Assembly: GCA_903951825.1 (NCBI GenBank)
Contig: CAJBDJ010000061.1
Span: 1-36,239, forward strand
Direction of reading: 5' to 3'
DNA length: 36,239 nt
Source: an uncultured Pseudomonadota bacterium
GTDB lineage: Bacteria; Pseudomonadota; Gammaproteobacteria; Burkholderiales; Rhodocyclaceae
Shown piece after piece: positions 8,980 to 17,580 of this stretch; the first letter of the stretch is position 1; each line of letters begins with the position of its first letter. Made by a program: the position numbers and the translations under genes. Below the pieces are notes generated by a model. That model was not told the origin of the DNA and ran no database searches. It worked only from the letters and a program-made list of their open reading frames with translations.

Positions 8980-10949
8980 CACTCACCGAGACCCATCTGG
9001 ATGTAACCCGTCGGGCAAACATCGGCGCAGATATGGCAGCCGATACATTTGTTGTAATCCGTCGCGACGTAGCGACCCGTGGTCGCCTCGCTCTTCTTGA
9101 CGCGGTAAACCGCCGTTTGCGGGCAATAAACCACGCAGTTGTCACATTCAAAACACATTCCGCAACTCATGCAGCGCTTGGCTTCGGCGATTGCCGCTTT
9201 TTCATCGAGCAGGCCCAGGCGATCCTGGTAGTTGTCGAGCGCAGAGTCCTTATCGAGCGTAATTACCTCACGAATATTGCGGGCGACGGCAGAAAAGTGA
9301 CCGAGGAACAATTTGTCGTGCGGAATAACGTAACGGTCGGAACGATCATCAAAATTATGAACCGCCGCGTTGCTGTTGCAGGTGCCGCGCAACGGCTCCG
9401 CCATCGGTTTCGGATCGAGCCCCTTTTCAGCCAGCTTGCGTATCAGGTCGAACTGGTGGGCGTCGATTTTCGGGCGCTTGTCGAGGTCGCGACCGAGCAG
9501 GTAGTTGTGGATGCCGTCGGCGGCAATCGAGCCGTGGCCAATCGCCGTCGTCAGCAGATGCGGGCGAATCACGTCACCGCCGGCGAAAACACCTGGCTGG
9601 CCGGAAACCACATAATTGCGATCGGTGCTGACCGCGCCCTTGCCGTTGTTGAAGACTTCGAGACCGGAAAAATCGACGGCCTGACCAATCGCCGAGACGA
9701 TCAGATCGGCTTCGATATCGAACTCACTGCCGTCGATCTGCTTGATTTCAAGTTTGCCGCCGACCATCCGCGCTTCGCATTGCTTGACGCGCAAGGCGGT
9801 GGCGCGGCCGTTGCCGTCACGAACAATGCCGACGGGAACCAGACTGCCCCGGATGTGAATCCCCTCGGCCAGTGCCTGCTCGATTTCGTGCTTGTTGGCC
9901 TGCATATTGTCGATATTGAAAATCGAGGTCAGCGTGACTTCAGCGCCTTCCTTGGCAGAAATTGTCGCCACATCGTGTGCCAGATGTCCGGCAATCGCCG
10001 CTTCGGCATCCGTCGGCCTGGCATTTTTGATATGGCCGAGACGCCGGGCAACGGTGGCGACGTCGATCGAGGTATCGCCGCCGCCGACAACCACGACGCG
10101 TTTGCCGACGTGCTGCAGACGCCCGTCGTTGAAGGCTTTGAGAAAAGCCGTGGCGGTGACGACGTTCGGTGCATCACTGTTGTCGATGGGCAACGCCCGC
10201 CCGGCCTGGGCACCCATGCCGAGAAAGACGGCGTCGAATTCCTGCTGAATCGAGGCCAGCGAAACATCGCTGCCGACACGGGTACGCATACGGGTCGTGA
10301 CCCCGAGGTCGACGATGCGCTGGATTTCCGCATCGAGAATGTGGCGCGGCGTGCGAAAGCCGGGAATGCCGTAGCGCATCATGCCGCCGAGGAATTCATG
10401 CTCGTCGAAAATCGTCACCGCGTGACCTTTCAGGAGCAGTTGGTAAGCACAGGACAAGCCCGCCGGCCCGCCGCCGAGAATGGCGACTTTTTTACCCGAG
10501 GGCGGAGACGCCGGCGGGTTGAAGCGAAGCTGGTTGGCGATCGCGTATTCGCCGAGAAAGTGCTCGACCGAGTTGATCCCGACATGATCTTCGACTTCAT
10601 TGCGATTGCAGCCGGTCTCGCACGGCGCCGGACAAACCCTGCCCATTACGGAAGGAAAGGGATTGGCTTCGGTCAGGCGCCGCCAGGCGTATTCCTGCCA
10701 GGGCATCGACGGCTTGCCATCGGCGCCGAGCGGCGGCTTTTCTGTGCCGCGCACAATCGCCAGATAGCCGCGAATGTCTTCACCGGCCGGGCAACTCCCC
10801 TGACAAGGCGGCGTGGACTGGATGTAGGTGGGACACTTGTACGTTGCCGAGGCCTTGAAAATCTTTTCGTTCAAGCGACCGACCCGGTTGTCGCCATCCT
10901 TGTAGCGGCGAAAAGTGAGGGCTTCCGTAGTTTGTGGCGTTGCTGACAT
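8979..10949 (-). CDS. dsrL: DsrL, NAD(P)H-linked iron-sulfur flavoprotein
   Basis: 656 aa, the usual DsrL length, built like the small subunit of glutamate synthase. An N-terminal cysteine-rich region (C39, C49, C53, then C106, C110, C114) precedes the FAD loop VAILGGGPAGLS (155-166). A second dinucleotide site reads VVVVGGGDTSIDVATVARRLG. The C-terminus carries two ferredoxin-type motifs, CGMCFECDNCVVYCP and CIGCHICADVCP. In sulfur oxidisers it moves electrons released by DsrAB to NAD(P)+. The ATG at 10949 has GGAGACAAG upstream and lies 20 bp after dsrK. The long open frame on the opposite strand is a composition artefact. Confidence 0.95.
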   Translation of the reverse strand: MSATPQTTEALTFRRYKDGDNRVGRLNEKIFKASATYKCPTYIQSTPPCQGSCPAGEDIRGYLAIVRGTEKPPLGADGKPSMPWQEYAWRRLTEANPFPSVMGRVCPAPCETGCNRNEVEDHVGINSVEHFLGEYAIANQLRFNPPASPPSGKKVAILGGGPAGLSCAYQLLLKGHAVTIFDEHEFLGGMMRYGIPGFRTPRHILDAEIQRIVDLGVTTRMRTRVGSDVSLASIQQEFDAVFLGMGAQAGRALPIDNSDAPNVVTATAFLKAFNDGRLQHVGKRVVVVGGGDTSIDVATVARRLGHIKNARPTDAEAAIAGHLAHDVATISAKEGAEVTLTSIFNIDNMQANKHEIEQALAEGIHIRGSLVPVGIVRDGNGRATALRVKQCEARMVGGKLEIKQIDGSEFDIEADLIVSAIGQAVDFSGLEVFNNGKGAVSTDRNYVVSGQPGVFAGGDVIRPHLLTTAIGHGSIAADGIHNYLLGRDLDKRPKIDAHQFDLIRKLAEKGLDPKPMAEPLRGTCNSNAAVHNFDDRSDRYVIPHDKLFLGHFSAVARNIREVITLDKDSALDNYQDRLGLLDEKAAIAEAKRCMSCGMCFECDNCVVYCPQTAVYRVKKSEATTGRYVATDYNKCIGCHICADVCPTGYIQMGLGE

Positions 10950-10969
10950 CGCTTGTCTCCGAATAATTG

Positions 10970-12499
10970 TTAGTTGTCACCGAGGATGATGGCGTTGCTC
11001 ACCAATTGATGCACGCCACCCACCAGCCGGCGGTCAAAACCGTAAATTGGCAGCACTTTGGTAAATTGCGCTTTGCAGATGGCACAGATCGTCGCCATGA
11101 AATTGACGCCGTGTTCGTCGACCACCTGCTGCAAAACCTCCATGCGCGGCAAGGCGCCCTTGACGCGCAAGTCGATCAGGTCATCGGTCAGCAGGCCGCC
11201 GCCGCCACCGCAGCAAAAGGTTTGTTCGCGGGTCGTTTCGGGCGACATTTCGTAAAAATTGTTGGCCACCGCCTTGATGATGTTGCGCGGGATTTCAAAC
11301 TGCCCGCCGGCGAAATCGCCCATGCGCGAGCCGCGTGCGACATTGCAGGAGTCGTGGAAAGTGATGATGTGGCGATCGTTTTTCGACTTGTCGAAGCGCA
11401 GCAGGCCGCGCTCAATGGCGTCCCAGGTAAATTCGCAAATATGGGTCGGCTGTTTGTAGCGGTGATCAAGTTGCTTTTGCAGCAATTGAGCGAAATGGTC
11501 GCCTGCCTCGGCGCCATCGCCGACACCGGTCAGCGTGTTCCAGAAACTGTAGGCAACGCGCCAGGCGTGGCCACACTCACCGACCACAATGCGCTTGACG
11601 CCAAGTTCCAGCGCCACTTCGCGGATGCGCAGGGCGATACTCCGCAACTGCTCGTAATTGCCGATGAACATCCCGAAATTACCCGCTTCGGAGGCCATTG
11701 AAGACAGCGTCCAGCTCGTTCCGGTAGCGTGGAATACCTTGGCGTAGCCCACCAGGCTGTCGATATGCGGTTCGGCGAAAAAGTCGGCAGAAGGTGTGAT
11801 CAGCAGGACGTCGGCACCTTTGACGTCAATCGGAAAACGGACATCGATGCCCGTTGCGTCCTTGACGTCTTCTTCCAGCCCTTCCAGGGTGTCGCGCAGT
11901 GCCGGCCCGGGCAGCCCAAGGTTGTTACCGATGCGATGCACCTTGCCGATAATCTCGTTGGAATACTTCTGGCCGTAGCCGACGGCGTCGAGTATCTCGC
12001 GGGCGGCCATGGTGACTTCGGCGGTGTCGATCCCGTAAGGGCAAAAAACCGAACAGCGACGACATTCCGAGCATTGATGGAAATAGCTGTACCACTCATC
12101 GAGCACTTCCCGTGTCAGGTCACGCGCCCCGACCAGTTTTGGAAAAAGTTTGCCCGGCAGCGTGAAGTAACGGCGGTAGACACTGCGCATCAGATCCTGT
12201 CGCGCCACCGGCATGTTTTTGGGGTCTTGCGTGCCGATGAAATAGTGGCACTTGTCAGCGCAGGCGCCGCAATGGACGCAGGCGTCCATATAAACCTTCA
12301 GCGAGCGGTATTTGGCGAGCAGCTCGCCCATTTTGGCAATTGCCTTGTCGTGCCAGTCGGCAACCAGTTCGCCGGGAAAGCCAATCGCCGTGTTGATTTT
12401 GTCTCCGGCAATGAACGGCTTGACGCCTTCCATGGCGCCCGGCTTGAGCGCGGGAATAATCGGAATGACCCGATACGGCGGAGCTGCAACGTCAGCCAT
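10970..12499 (-). CDS. dsrK: DsrK, HdrD-like iron-sulfur catalytic subunit of DsrMKJOP
   Basis: 509 aa. Two ferredoxin motifs near the N-terminus (CVHCGACADKC at 74-84, and CSECRRCSVFCP) are followed by two CCG-type regions: HDSCNVARG and TFCCGGGGGLL, then ICAICKAQF. These hold the special [4Fe-4S] cluster thought to act on the DsrC trisulfide or disulfide. The protein lies on the cytoplasmic side, anchored by DsrM. Its ATG follows the dsrM stop directly, with GGAG eight bases upstream. Everything visible matches functional DsrK. Confidence 0.95.
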   Translation of the reverse strand: MADVAAPPYRVIPIIPALKPGAMEGVKPFIAGDKINTAIGFPGELVADWHDKAIAKMGELLAKYRSLKVYMDACVHCGACADKCHYFIGTQDPKNMPVARQDLMRSVYRRYFTLPGKLFPKLVGARDLTREVLDEWYSYFHQCSECRRCSVFCPYGIDTAEVTMAAREILDAVGYGQKYSNEIIGKVHRIGNNLGLPGPALRDTLEGLEEDVKDATGIDVRFPIDVKGADVLLITPSADFFAEPHIDSLVGYAKVFHATGTSWTLSSMASEAGNFGMFIGNYEQLRSIALRIREVALELGVKRIVVGECGHAWRVAYSFWNTLTGVGDGAEAGDHFAQLLQKQLDHRYKQPTHICEFTWDAIERGLLRFDKSKNDRHIITFHDSCNVARGSRMGDFAGGQFEIPRNIIKAVANNFYEMSPETTREQTFCCGGGGGLLTDDLIDLRVKGALPRMEVLQQVVDEHGVNFMATICAICKAQFTKVLPIYGFDRRLVGGVHQLVSNAIILGDN

Positions 12500-13228
12500 T
12501 CATTTCTCCAGATCGGACGCCCAAGCGGCGATGTGGCGCTTTTCGCGCGGATTGTCGGTTTGGTTGCGCGAGGGGGAGAAGAACACGCCCGGCGCGTGCA
12601 GCAACTTGCTGATCGGAAAAATGGTCATCAGCACGGCGACGCCGAGCAGGTGGACATAAAGCACGAAATCGGTGGGCAGGGGGGCGCTGGAGAGGCGCAG
12701 CCAGCCGATGAAGAAATTCTTGACGGCGACGACGTCGGTATGGGTGACAAACGTCATCGTCAGGCCGGAGAGGGTGATGGCGAGCAACAACACCAGCATC
12801 AGATGATCCGACGGCGTTGAAATGTAGCGAATCCGTTCGACAAACAAGCGCCGAACCCACAGGCCGAGCAAACCCGCCAGCATGGTCAGGCCGGCATACT
12901 TGCCGAAAGGCTGCAGCAGCACCACCCAGCCCCAGATCGGCTCGCTGAAGTAACGCAGGTGGCGGGCAAGAACCAGGGCAAGGCTGGCGTGAAAGAGCCA
13001 GCCCATGCTCCAGATCCAGAGATTGGCCTTGAACAGGCTCTCAAAAAAGACCACTTCACGCGCCATCCTCAAAACCACCCCCGCCTGCGTGGTGGGCGCC
13101 GGCGTGGTTGGAATTTTCAGGGGCGCGGGGGTGCCGGCATAAGTCGCGATCCGGTAGAGCAAACCGACGACCAGAAACAAGCTTGCGAGATAAAACACCA
13201 TCGCAAACAAGGTGCTGGCCATGACCAT
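12500..13228 (-). CDS. dsrM: DsrM, cytochrome b membrane subunit of DsrMKJOP
   Basis: 242 aa with about five or six hydrophobic helices, related to the nitrate reductase gamma subunit NarI. Candidate heme b ligands are His residues within helices, such as those in WLFHASLALVLARHL and YVHLLGVAVL. It links DsrK to the quinone pool. Two close ATGs exist (13228 and 13222), and neither has a strong ribosome site. It lies 17 bp after dsrC. The C-terminus is soluble and basic. Confidence 0.92.
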   Translation of the reverse strand: MVMASTLFAMVFYLASLFLVVGLLYRIATYAGTPAPLKIPTTPAPTTQAGVVLRMAREVVFFESLFKANLWIWSMGWLFHASLALVLARHLRYFSEPIWGWVVLLQPFGKYAGLTMLAGLLGLWVRRLFVERIRYISTPSDHLMLVLLLAITLSGLTMTFVTHTDVVAVKNFFIGWLRLSSAPLPTDFVLYVHLLGVAVLMTIFPISKLLHAPGVFFSPSRNQTDNPREKRHIAAWASDLEK

Positions 13229-13245
13229 GCGCTACCGGGCTCGAC

Positions 13246-13581
13246 TTAAACGCAGCCGGTCGGCTTCGGCAGGCCGGCGATTTTGCACGCCTGTTTGCCC
13301 GGGCCATACGGATACAAGGCATACAGGTATTCGCTCGTTCCTTTGTCGGCACCCAGCTTTTTGCCGATCGCCTTGGTCAACACGCGAACCGCCGGGGCGA
13401 TTTGATACTCTTCAAAATACTCGCGCAGAAAGTTGATCACCTCCCAATGCTGATCGGTCATGGTGATGTTTTCGGTTGTCGCAATGTGATTCGCAACATC
13501 GGCATCCCAATCACTCAGGTTAACCAGGTAACCCTCTTCATCGGTTTCGTAGGTTTTGCCGCCAACTTCGATAGTAGCCAT
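13246..13581 (-). CDS. dsrC: DsrC, sulfur-carrier protein with both redox cysteines
   Basis: 111 aa. The C-terminal arm keeps Cys99 (KQACKIAGLPKP) and the penultimate Cys110 (PTGCV). This pair is required to carry the sulfur atom as persulfide or trisulfide between DsrEFH, DsrAB and DsrK. The WEVINFLREYFEEYQIAPAVR core is typical. AAGGAG lies upstream of the ATG, 27 bp after dsrH. A paralogue without cysteines is encoded at 18216-18545. Confidence 0.97.
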   Translation of the reverse strand: MATIEVGGKTYETDEEGYLVNLSDWDADVANHIATTENITMTDQHWEVINFLREYFEEYQIAPAVRVLTKAIGKKLGADKGTSEYLYALYPYGPGKQACKIAGLPKPTGCV

Positions 13582-13608
13582 CTAGATTTCTCCTTGGGTT
13601 GATTCGTA

Positions 13609-13905
13609 TTACAGCCAGGATTGGCAATTCTTGTTGCTGGTCGTGAGGTCGACAAAGCCGCTGTAATCGACAGCAGTGACCCCGGCAACCAGACGATCCC
13701 CCATGCCGCGCGCATCGAGATCAGGTTGCAGGGCGTAAATCTTGACCTTGCCGAGTGCCGCCCGCAGCGTTGGCTCAAAACTGTTGCCCACCGTTGCCGC
13801 GTAAACCGCATCTTCAATGAGCAATACGTCGCCGGCGCCGGCCAGATTCAGGCAGCTTTCCAGGGCGGTGTTTTCCAGGGGGGATTTATTGACGATATGT
13901 AGCAC
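13609..13905 (-). CDS. dsrH: DsrH, subunit of the DsrEFH sulfurtransferase
   Basis: A 98-aa TusB/DsrH-type protein with Cys18 near the N-terminus (TALESCLNLAG) and the GAGDVLLIEDAVYAA motif of the family. It forms an alpha2-beta2-gamma2 hexamer with DsrE and DsrF that delivers sulfur to DsrC. The start is GTG, supported by GGAG six bases upstream. It lies 10 bp after dsrF. Confidence 0.93.
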   Translation of the reverse strand: MLHIVNKSPLENTALESCLNLAGAGDVLLIEDAVYAATVGNSFEPTLRAALGKVKIYALQPDLDARGMGDRLVAGVTAVDYSGFVDLTTSNKNCQSWL

Positions 13906-13915
13906 GCTGCACTCC

Positions 13916-14281
13916 TCAAAAACTCAGGACGACGTCTTGCTCGTCCATTAATGCACCCATTTCGGCGGTGGTCAGGACGGTCACCGGGACGAGCAGGTCA
14001 TCTTCGCTCAGGCCACGCGCATCCATCGACTCTTTCAGGACGTAGAGTTTTTCCACATCGTAACCTTCGAGCGCGCGATAGGTCGGGGAGAAATTCTTGA
14101 TTTCGATCCCTTTCGTCTGTTGTCCCTTTTTCAGCTGAAAAACGCCGTCGTCGAGAAAAACCAGCGAAACATCCTGATCAAAAGCCGCCGTAATCAGGAC
14201 GACCTCCAGCGCCTCAAGGGCATAGATCGTTCCGTAGGGCGCCTTGCGGTTGACGAACATGAATTTTTTGACTTCGCTCAT
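13916..14281 (-). CDS. dsrF: DsrF, subunit of the DsrEFH sulfurtransferase
   Basis: 121 aa, a TusC/DsrF fold starting KKFMFVNRKAPYGTIYALEALE. It contains no cysteine, so it probably has a structural role in the hexamer while DsrE carries sulfur. It starts 10 bp after dsrE with GGGGAAG upstream. Confidence 0.93.
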   Translation of the reverse strand: MSEVKKFMFVNRKAPYGTIYALEALEVVLITAAFDQDVSLVFLDDGVFQLKKGQQTKGIEIKNFSPTYRALEGYDVEKLYVLKESMDARGLSEDDLLVPVTVLTTAEMGALMDEQDVVLSF

Positions 14282-14291
14282 TGCGCTTCCC

Positions 14292-14651
14292 CTAGTCGCC
14301 GAAAGTAATCAAGCGGTCGGTTTTCGTGCCGGCTTCAACCAGCTGACCCAAGCCCGAAATCCGGAAACCCTTGGCCAGGTTTTCCTCCTTGATACCGCGC
14401 CGCAAGGCCGCCGCGACACAGACCACGAGATCCACTTTGTGCTCTTCAGCGAGTTTGGACCAGCGGTTAACGATGTGACGATCATCCTGCGGCGGCTCGG
14501 TCAAAGCCGAAGCGTTATTGACGCCATCATGATAGAAAAATACCCGCCAGACTTCGTGCCCACGGGCGATAGCCGCCTTGGCGAACAAATAGGCCGAATC
14601 ACTGCTTTGGTGCTGATACGGCCCTTCGTTAACTACGATGCCGAACTTCAT
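14292..14651 (-). CDS. dsrE: DsrE, sulfur-binding subunit of DsrEFH
   Basis: 119 aa, TusD/DsrE family. Cys78 in DLVVCVAAALRRGI is the conserved persulfide-carrying residue. Because dsrEFH are characteristic of organisms that run the pathway oxidatively, this gene is strong evidence that the operon works in sulfur oxidation and not sulfate reduction. GAGGTAATCC precedes the ATG; the gap after dsrB is 15 bp. Confidence 0.95.
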   Translation of the reverse strand: MKFGIVVNEGPYQHQSSDSAYLFAKAAIARGHEVWRVFFYHDGVNNASALTEPPQDDRHIVNRWSKLAEEHKVDLVVCVAAALRRGIKEENLAKGFRISGLGQLVEAGTKTDRLITFGD

Positions 14652-14666
14652 TGGATTACCTCACGA

Positions 14667-15746
14667 TCAAAAACGAATATGCGTCGAAGCATTCAGATTG
14701 GCGCGTGAACCGGTCCAGTCGTCGATCAGATATTTGGTAAAGGGCAAACCGGTTTTTTCAAAGAAACGCGGCCAGCCAATCCGGTCGATCCAGTCAGCCA
14801 TGCGCTCCCAGGGACGTCCGTCTTCTTTGTACACCATCAGGATTCGCTTGACCACCTCGGCCACTTCCGGCCAGCGCGGGGCATTGTTCGGCAGGCCGGA
14901 GGCAACCATTTTCATGAAAGTCGGCTTGCCGCGGGCATTGGAGTTTTTGCCACCGACCCAGATCGCCAGTTTTGAATATTCCGGGTCGTTGATCTGCATC
15001 GGCGGACACGGGGGGTAGCACGCGCCGCAGCACATGCACTTCGACTCGTCAATTTCGAGCGAAGGCTTGCCATTGACCATCGCCGGGCGAATCGCCGCCA
15101 CCGGGCAACGCGCCACTACCGTCGGACGTTCGCAGACATTGGCCACCAGTTCGTGATTGATCACCGGTGGTTTGGTGTGCTGAACGATGATCGCGAGGTC
15201 GGCCTGGCCGCCGCAATTGATCTCGCAGCAGGAGGTCGACAGGTGCACCCGGTTGGGCATTTCTTCCCGCTTGAACTCGTCGTACAGCTCATCCATCAGC
15301 GCCTTGACGACGCCCGACGCATCCGTCCCCGGAATATCGCAATGCAGCCAGCCCTGGGTGTGGGCGATCATGGTCACCGAATTGCCGGTTCCACCGACCG
15401 GGAAACCGGCTTCTTCAAGGGCGGCGATCAGCGGAGCAACCTTCTTTTCATCGGCCACGATGAACTCGATATTGGAGCGAATCGTGAACCGCACGCGGCC
15501 TTCGGCAAACTGATCGGCGATATCGCACAACTTGCGGATCGTGTAGACATCCATTTGCCGCTGGGTGCCGGCACGCACCGACCATACCTCATCGCCACCA
15601 TGCGCAACATGGTGCAGGACACCCGGACGCGGACGGTCGTGATAGCGCCAATTGCCATAATTCTTGGCCAGCGTCGGATGCAGGTATTTCTTGTTGTCCG
15701 GAACGCCGGTCTCTTTCGGGCGCCGCATCTGTGCAGGTGCATTCAT
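14667..15746 (-). CDS. dsrB: DsrB, dissimilatory sulfite reductase beta subunit
   Basis: A 359-aa protein. It contains Cys136 (HCDIPG), the C173/C174/C178 group (STSCCEINCGG) for the siroheme-coupled cluster region, Cys214 (ARCPVAAIRP) and the ferredoxin insert CMCCGACYPPCPP (237-248). With DsrA it forms the siroheme-amide enzyme that oxidises DsrC-bound sulfur to sulfite. A GAGGAGACAAG site precedes the ATG, 12 bp after dsrA. The beta-subunit identity follows from the ferredoxin pattern and the position after dsrA. Confidence 0.96.
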   Translation of the reverse strand: MNAPAQMRRPKETGVPDNKKYLHPTLAKNYGNWRYHDRPRPGVLHHVAHGGDEVWSVRAGTQRQMDVYTIRKLCDIADQFAEGRVRFTIRSNIEFIVADEKKVAPLIAALEEAGFPVGGTGNSVTMIAHTQGWLHCDIPGTDASGVVKALMDELYDEFKREEMPNRVHLSTSCCEINCGGQADLAIIVQHTKPPVINHELVANVCERPTVVARCPVAAIRPAMVNGKPSLEIDESKCMCCGACYPPCPPMQINDPEYSKLAIWVGGKNSNARGKPTFMKMVASGLPNNAPRWPEVAEVVKRILMVYKEDGRPWERMADWIDRIGWPRFFEKTGLPFTKYLIDDWTGSRANLNASTHIRF

Positions 15747-15758
15747 CGTCTTGTCTCC

Positions 15759-17054
15759 TCAGGCTGCTTGCTTTTTGGCTTTGATCTTGGCGACTTCATC
15801 ATCCCAGCCGTCGGTACGAACATAGGGGTTCATGCGCGGCGAGTTGACCATCGCCGGATCGACATCGATTTCCATCGCTTCGAGGAAAGTGGCGAGACCG
15901 ATACGCTCGATCATTTCACCGGTACGCTCGTGCTCAAGCGCGTTTTCGGCAAAGAAATCAATGGTGCGCTGAGCGAAATCAGTCAGTTTCTCAAAATCCT
16001 CGTCGGACTCCAGCTTCATGAACGGGATAATCACGGTGCCCAGCAAACCGCCGATCTTCAGGTGGCTCTTGCCACCAATCAGGATCGTCACGCCCTTGTC
16101 TTTACCGGGTGCCAAAGCGCCGGTCATGACGTTGACGCAGTGCATGCAGCGGACGCAATCCTTGTTGTCGATTTCCAGCGCCTGGGCATCATCGAGGGCG
16201 ACCGCCGAAATATGGGCATCCTTGCGGACGTTCTTTATTTCCTTGATTTGTAGCGCTTTGGTCGGACAGCGGGCGACGACGTCATTGACCAGCTCGTTCA
16301 TGCCATGCTTGACGAACCACTTTTTGCCGAGGGTGTCATCGGTGCGGATGTTGTCGCGCCAGGTGCCGATCACCGACATGTCCGAACGCTGAATCGAGTT
16401 CATGCAGTCGTTCGGGCAACCGGAAAACTTGAACTTGAACTTGTAGGGGAGCGAAGGGCGATGAATGTCATCGAGAAACGTATTGATCACCGTCCGATGC
16501 GCCCGCGCCTCGTCGTAGCAGGATTGTTCGCAGCGTGCCGCGCCCACGCAGGACATCGAGGTACGCACCGCCGGCCCGGCGCCACCGAGATCAAAGCCCA
16601 TCTCGTTGATCTCATCAAAGGCCTTCTGCACGTTCTCGGTCGTCGCCCCCTGGAACATGATGTCGCCGGACTGGCCGTGGAAAGCAATCAGGCCGGAACC
16701 GTGCTTTTCCCACAGGTCGCAAAACTGGCGCAAGGTGCCGGTGTCGTAGTGCATACCCGGTGGCGGCATGACGCGCAGGGTATGGAACTCGGCGGCATCC
16801 TTGAATACCGGCTGGCCGTTTTCGTCCTTGAGTTCGGTAAAGCGCGGAATGACGCCGCCGCCGTAACCAAAAACTCCCACCGTGCCGCCCTTCCAGTAGC
16901 CCTTGCGGGTTTTGTAGGAGGCTTCCAGCTGACCGAGCAGGTCAACCATGTAATCCTTTTCCTTGGCCAGATCCTTGAGGCCGCTCACAAAGCTCGGCCA
17001 CGGCCCCTTCTCGAGCTCATCGAGGTTCGGGGTGTCATGCATCTTTTTCGCCAT
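15759..17054 (-). CDS. dsrA: DsrA, dissimilatory sulfite reductase alpha subunit
   Basis: 431 aa from the chosen start. The siroheme/[4Fe-4S] motif is intact: C169-x5-C175 and C213-x3-C217 (SGCPNDC). The ferredoxin domain uses Cys263 (ARCPTKAL) and C300/C303/C306. The ATG at 17054 (MAKKMHDTPN) has AAGGA at good distance; the adjacent ATG at 17057 is equally possible. The frame stays open to 17228, but the extra residues do not resemble DsrA. First gene of the operon, facing the divergent cluster across about 300 bp. Confidence 0.96.
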   Translation of the reverse strand: MAKKMHDTPNLDELEKGPWPSFVSGLKDLAKEKDYMVDLLGQLEASYKTRKGYWKGGTVGVFGYGGGVIPRFTELKDENGQPVFKDAAEFHTLRVMPPPGMHYDTGTLRQFCDLWEKHGSGLIAFHGQSGDIMFQGATTENVQKAFDEINEMGFDLGGAGPAVRTSMSCVGAARCEQSCYDEARAHRTVINTFLDDIHRPSLPYKFKFKFSGCPNDCMNSIQRSDMSVIGTWRDNIRTDDTLGKKWFVKHGMNELVNDVVARCPTKALQIKEIKNVRKDAHISAVALDDAQALEIDNKDCVRCMHCVNVMTGALAPGKDKGVTILIGGKSHLKIGGLLGTVIIPFMKLESDEDFEKLTDFAQRTIDFFAENALEHERTGEMIERIGLATFLEAMEIDVDPAMVNSPRMNPYVRTDGWDDEVAKIKAKKQAA

Positions 17055-17057
17055 CAT

Positions 17058-17358
17058 GTCTTCCTTTAAACGGGATGAGTGAACACCCCGCCCACTACGC
17101 GCTTTGATCCGCCGGCAATAGCCACGGACTTTACCGGCAATGAGACGGGACATCTGAACTCCGCCGACCAGCCAGCCGGCACGTTCAATTGCTTGATGGA
17201 ACGATACTAAGGGGCAAGCCGATAGCAAACCATCACCCTTAGCGGGTAGCTTCTATAACCCTTACGGGTAGGGTGACGAATGCCGCCGGTGGTATTCGCT
17301 TCGGCCTCGATTGGCCCTAGACTGAGCGCCTGACAATCGGTGCAGAAAGCACAAAAAC
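17058..17358. promoter_or_regulatory. Divergent promoter region of dsrA and the Cas6-like/RspA cluster
   Basis: This 301-bp stretch holds no convincing gene. It separates two divergent units and must carry both promoters. I see the repeated motif at 17235-17269 but no strong paired -35/-10 boxes. A weak candidate for the rightward unit is TTGGCC with a downstream GACAAT, ending near 17337. Shared control of the two units is inferred from the arrangement. Confidence 0.55.
17235..17269. promoter_or_regulatory. Tandem ACCCTTA(G)CGGGT motifs, candidate operator
   Basis: ACCCTTAGCGGGT at 17235-17247 and ACCCTTACGGGT at 17258-17269 are each imperfect palindromes (ACCC...GGGT). They lie 23 bp apart start to start, about two helical turns, on the same DNA face. 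Such spaced weak palindromes suit a dimeric response regulator of the LuxR/FixJ type. The regulator is not in the window and its identity is unknown. Confidence 0.5.
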
Positions 17359-17580
17359 ATGGCTGAACTCAAGGAACTGGCAAAATTTCAGGTGCCGCTC
17401 GGCGGGCAGCAAATCGAGCTTCAGCAGATCGACCACGTCGAGGGCGGCATGAGTTTGTTGCGTATTCGTATCCGCGAGGGCAAGCGCTTCACCATCTTCG
17501 ATATCGACCCGGCAAGTGCCGCCCGATGGGCAGAAGCCATGCAAGCCTGGGTCGCCAGCCAGAGTCCGGCGCCGCAATGA
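17359..17580 (+). CDS. Small conserved-looking protein, 73 aa
   Basis: The product reads as a compact beta-rich protein with the segment GGMSLLRIRIREGKRFTIFDIDP, followed by a helix (SAARWAEAMQAWVAS). It may belong to a small betaproteobacterial family of unknown function, possibly the one called DUF6967; I am not sure. Its TGA overlaps the next ATG as ATGA, so it is coupled to the Cas6-like gene. It has no cysteine, signal or membrane segment. It is the first gene of the unit divergent from dsrA. Confidence 0.75.
   Translation: MAELKELAKFQVPLGGQQIELQQIDHVEGGMSLLRIRIREGKRFTIFDIDPASAARWAEAMQAWVASQSPAPQ

Noticed and set aside
8922..10946. 674-codon plus-strand open frame opposite dsrL
   Set aside because: Exact mirror of an unmistakable dsrL; no protein family pattern, explained by GC-rich codon bias.
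17058..17228. Upstream extension of dsrA (57 extra codons)
   Set aside because: Residues do not resemble DsrA, and a good ribosome site sits at the internal ATG near 17054/17057.
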